From CAINVV01 sp037440345 (lineage in GTDB: Bacteria > Bacteroidota > Bacteroidia > Bacteroidales > Prolixibacteraceae), in the NCBI GenBank assembly GCA_037440345.1, contig JBBIUJ010000240.1, forward strand, positions 1-6,660: 6,660 nt of DNA, written 5' to 3'. Position numbers and translations under genes: made by a program. A model generated the notes under the pieces. It searched no databases and was not told where the DNA came from. It saw nothing but the letters and a program-made list of their open reading frames with translations. Positions 4,526-6,660 of the stretch are shown here, in pieces. How positions within the stretch are numbered: position 1 is the stretch's first letter; each line of letters opens with the position of its first letter.

Positions 4526-6660
4526 CTAATTCAAGGAGCCATCCAGTTCAACTGTTTTTCCCGGTTTGAGCCGGATCTGTTTTGTTTTATCCAGGTATCG
4601 GATCGCATAGGTCCCTCCGTGATCGGATTTGACAGAGACCCTGGTGAGTTTTCCTTTTTTCCAATCCAGGTCGACCGTGCAGGCGCCTCTGGCACGCAAG
4701 CCATGAATGGAACCTTCAGGCCATTCAGAAGGAAGTGCAGGGAATAACAGTAGCTCTCCGTTTTGTGATTGCAGGAGCATTTCAGCCATGGCAGCAGTTC
4801 CGCCAAAGTTGCCATCGATCTGAAAGGGCGGATGTGTATCGAAAAGATTGGGTAATGTGCTTTTTCTGATCAGTTCTGTCAGATTATCATAGGCCTTTTC
4901 GGGTTCGAGCAACCTGGCGTATAGGCTCACAATCCACGCTTTGCTCCATCCGGTATGGCCTCCGCCGTTGGCCAATCGCCTTTCAAGCGTTTTTTTTGCC
5001 GCGGTGAAGAGGAGCGTGTCCCTGGGGGTAATCAGGTTCAGAGGATACAATCCAAGCAGGTGGGACATGTGCCGGTGTCCGGGTTCTACCTCCGCATAAT
5101 CCTTGATCCACTCCTGGAGTGTTCCGTTGGCAGTAATCTGAAGCGGCGGCAATAATTTTTGGGCATCCTTTACCTTTTTTGCCAAATCAGGGTCCAGGTT
5201 CAGTTTTTGCGAGGCATGAATGAAATTGTTGAACAATGCATTGACAATGTGAATATCCACGGTAGGCATGTAGCACAATTGGGATTGTTCTTTAGTAGTG
5301 GAGTTGGGCACGAAAAATGAGTTTTCGGGGGAGTGTGAAGGGTTGGTAACCAGATATCCTTCCGGGGATTTTACCAGGTAATCGAGCACAAACTGTACCG
5401 ATCCTTTTATCATCGGATAGGCCACATTTTTCAGGAAATCCAAGTCTTCAGTAAATTCATAGTGGTCATAAAGCGGGAAAGTCATCCATGGACCATCCAA
5501 TGGTGTGATCCCCCAAACGCCATCCATGACACCGGTAACACCGAAGGGGTCGGTGAGGTGGTGCATCGTCCAACCGCTTGCATTGTACATCTCTTTTGCG
5601 GTAACAGCCCCAGGAACAGTTAGTTTGCCAATAAATTCGGCGAGTGGACCGACGGTCTCCGAAAGGTTTCCGGTTTCGGCAGGCCAATAATTCATCTGAA
5701 GATTGATGTTGGTGTGAAAGTCCGAATTCCAGGGAGCTTCATACAGGTCGTTCCAGATACCCTGTAAATTGGCGGGCAATCTTCCGGGATTTCTGGAGGA
5801 GTTCATCAGGAGGTACCGGCCATACTGATAGTAAAGCGCAAGAAGTCCATTATCGGGTTTCCCCTCTTTCATCCTGTTAAGTCTTTCGTTGGTCGGCCGA
5901 TTTTTTAATTCATCATCGCCCAATGAAAATTGCAGCCTGTCAAAAAATGCCCGATGATTCTTGATATGGATCTCCTTCAGATTCTGTTGGTTATATTTGG
6001 CCGCTTTTAACAGGAGATCACTGCATTTCGTAAGCGGGACTATGGATGGATCCATGTTGAGGAGATCAAGGTTATAGTCGGTGGCTCCTGTTATCAAAAG
6101 GACAATATTCTTTACGGAATGTAATTGGAACCCAGTCGATTTATCCGTTGCGAATGGGTTGACAGTGCCGTCGACAGAGAGAACTTTCAAGGCAGCCGCA
6201 TAACGCATGTGTTTTCCTGCGGGGCCATTCATGGGCACATCGGCATCGATGATCTGCCCGGTATAATTGGCGATCCCATTTTCGTTTTTGTAACTATTTG
6301 AACAGCAGGGTATATTTGGATTTGTTTTCGTTTTTCTGTATTTATTTTCATTCGCGACATCGAATTCACGGGAAAGAATGACCTCCGCATTAAAGGCTCT
6401 TGCTGCGTGAAGGGTTACGACTAGGATGTCCTGTGGGGCAGAGGCGAAAACTTCTTGCGTGACACTGTTCCCATCCACCTCATATTCTGTTTTTGCGATA
6501 CCGGTATGGAGGTCCAACGATCGTTTGTAACGGGTAGGTTCACTTTTCCAGTCGAAATTTATAAACAGATTGCCGAGTGGCTGGTAGGAGCGAATCCGTG
6601 GGGGAGTCCCCACCATGTACTTGTTGGCCAGATCCAGGGCTGTTTTGTACTCTTGCCGGA
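4526..6660 (-). CDS. GH95 family alpha-L-fucosidase (or alpha-L-galactosidase), 5'-truncated by window edge
   Basis: The frame ends in TAG at 4526 and stays open to the right edge, giving 710 visible residues; the in-frame Met at 6616 is internal, since the family motif YQPLGNL (25-31 of the visible part) normally lies 100 or more residues into the protein. The signal peptide and the N-terminal part of the beta-sandwich are therefore missing. GH95 inverts and releases terminal alpha-L-fucose. Numbering from the first full codon: PANLQGIWND about 295-304, HTNINLQMNYWPAE from 315 with the paired Asn317 and Asn319, SPEN with Glu445 as likely general acid, QEW 515-517, GHRHMSHLLGLYP from 527, and FQIDGNFGG with Asp615. 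His315 two residues before Asn317 is, as I recall, the fucosidase-type residue, while a Thr there marks alpha-L-galactosidases. Oddities are TDPF and PLYDHY where relatives usually have an aromatic Trp, and a Lys/Asn-rich insert near 102-129. It is the most upstream gene seen. Confidence 0.95.
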   Translation of the reverse strand, partial: RQEYKTALDLANKYMVGTPPRIRSYQPLGNLFINFDWKSEPTRYKRSLDLHTGIAKTEYEVDGNSVTQEVFASAPQDILVVTLHAARAFNAEVILSREFDVANENKYRKTKTNPNIPCCSNSYKNENGIANYTGQIIDADVPMNGPAGKHMRYAAALKVLSVDGTVNPFATDKSTGFQLHSVKNIVLLITGATDYNLDLLNMDPSIVPLTKCSDLLLKAAKYNQQNLKEIHIKNHRAFFDRLQFSLGDDELKNRPTNERLNRMKEGKPDNGLLALYYQYGRYLLMNSSRNPGRLPANLQGIWNDLYEAPWNSDFHTNINLQMNYWPAETGNLSETVGPLAEFIGKLTVPGAVTAKEMYNASGWTMHHLTDPFGVTGVMDGVWGITPLDGPWMTFPLYDHYEFTEDLDFLKNVAYPMIKGSVQFVLDYLVKSPEGYLVTNPSHSPENSFFVPNSTTKEQSQLCYMPTVDIHIVNALFNNFIHASQKLNLDPDLAKKVKDAQKLLPPLQITANGTLQEWIKDYAEVEPGHRHMSHLLGLYPLNLITPRDTLLFTAAKKTLERRLANGGGHTGWSKAWIVSLYARLLEPEKAYDNLTELIRKSTLPNLFDTHPPFQIDGNFGGTAAMAEMLLQSQNGELLLFPALPSEWPEGSIHGLRARGACTVDLDWKKGKLTRVSVKSDHGGTYAIRYLDKTKQIRLKPGKTVELDGSLN

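Noticed and set aside
4424..4747. Plus-strand frame of 107 codons spanning the spacer and the 3' end of GH95
   Set aside because: Most of it is antisense to conserved GH95 C-terminal sequence and it runs through the hairpin; nothing in it resembles a known protein.

Overview
The window is a stretch of a glycan-degradation locus from a member of the Bacteroidota, seen on the minus strand. Everything that looks like a real gene is transcribed right to left, in the order GH95 fucosidase (5' end off the right edge), GH92 mannosidase-like enzyme, S1-type sulfatase, DUF1080 protein (3' end off the left edge). The Bacteroidota assignment is inferred from this gene combination, from Sec signal peptides that end in an Ala-Gln junction, from the lack of clear Shine-Dalgarno sequences, and from two TAnnTTTG-type -7 boxes. 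No taxonomic marker gene is present, so genus and habitat are open.

Region by region: 4526-6660 is the bulk of a GH95 alpha-L-fucosidase. 4368-4525 is a 158-base spacer holding a perfect 14-bp inverted repeat and, directly after it, a possible 25-codon reading frame. 2079-4367 is a complete GH92 protein of a divergent type. 2030-2078 is a short spacer with a possible promoter box. 491-2029 is a complete formylglycine sulfatase. 414-490 is a 77-base spacer. 1-413 is the first 137 codons of a DUF1080 (3-keto-glycoside-cleaving family) protein. No RNA gene, mobile element, CRISPR array, SusC/SusD pair or regulator was seen.

How the genes fit together (inference): three of the four proteins have visible Sec signal peptides, and the fourth lacks its N-terminus in this window, so this is a periplasmic or exported set. 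A sulfatase would remove sulfate esters, GH95 would remove terminal alpha-L-fucose (or alpha-L-galactose), GH92 would remove alpha-mannose or a related sugar, and DUF1080 would act on 3-keto-glycosides made by an oxidoreductase not in view. A fucosylated, sulfated glycan such as an algal fucan or a host mucin/N-glycan is a reasonable target class, but the sequence alone cannot choose between them. The window looks like an ordinary polysaccharide-utilisation segment. The most notable points are the non-canonical GH92 active-site motif, the hairpin plus mini-ORF between GH95 and GH92, and the pairing of a keto-glycoside enzyme with classical hydrolases.
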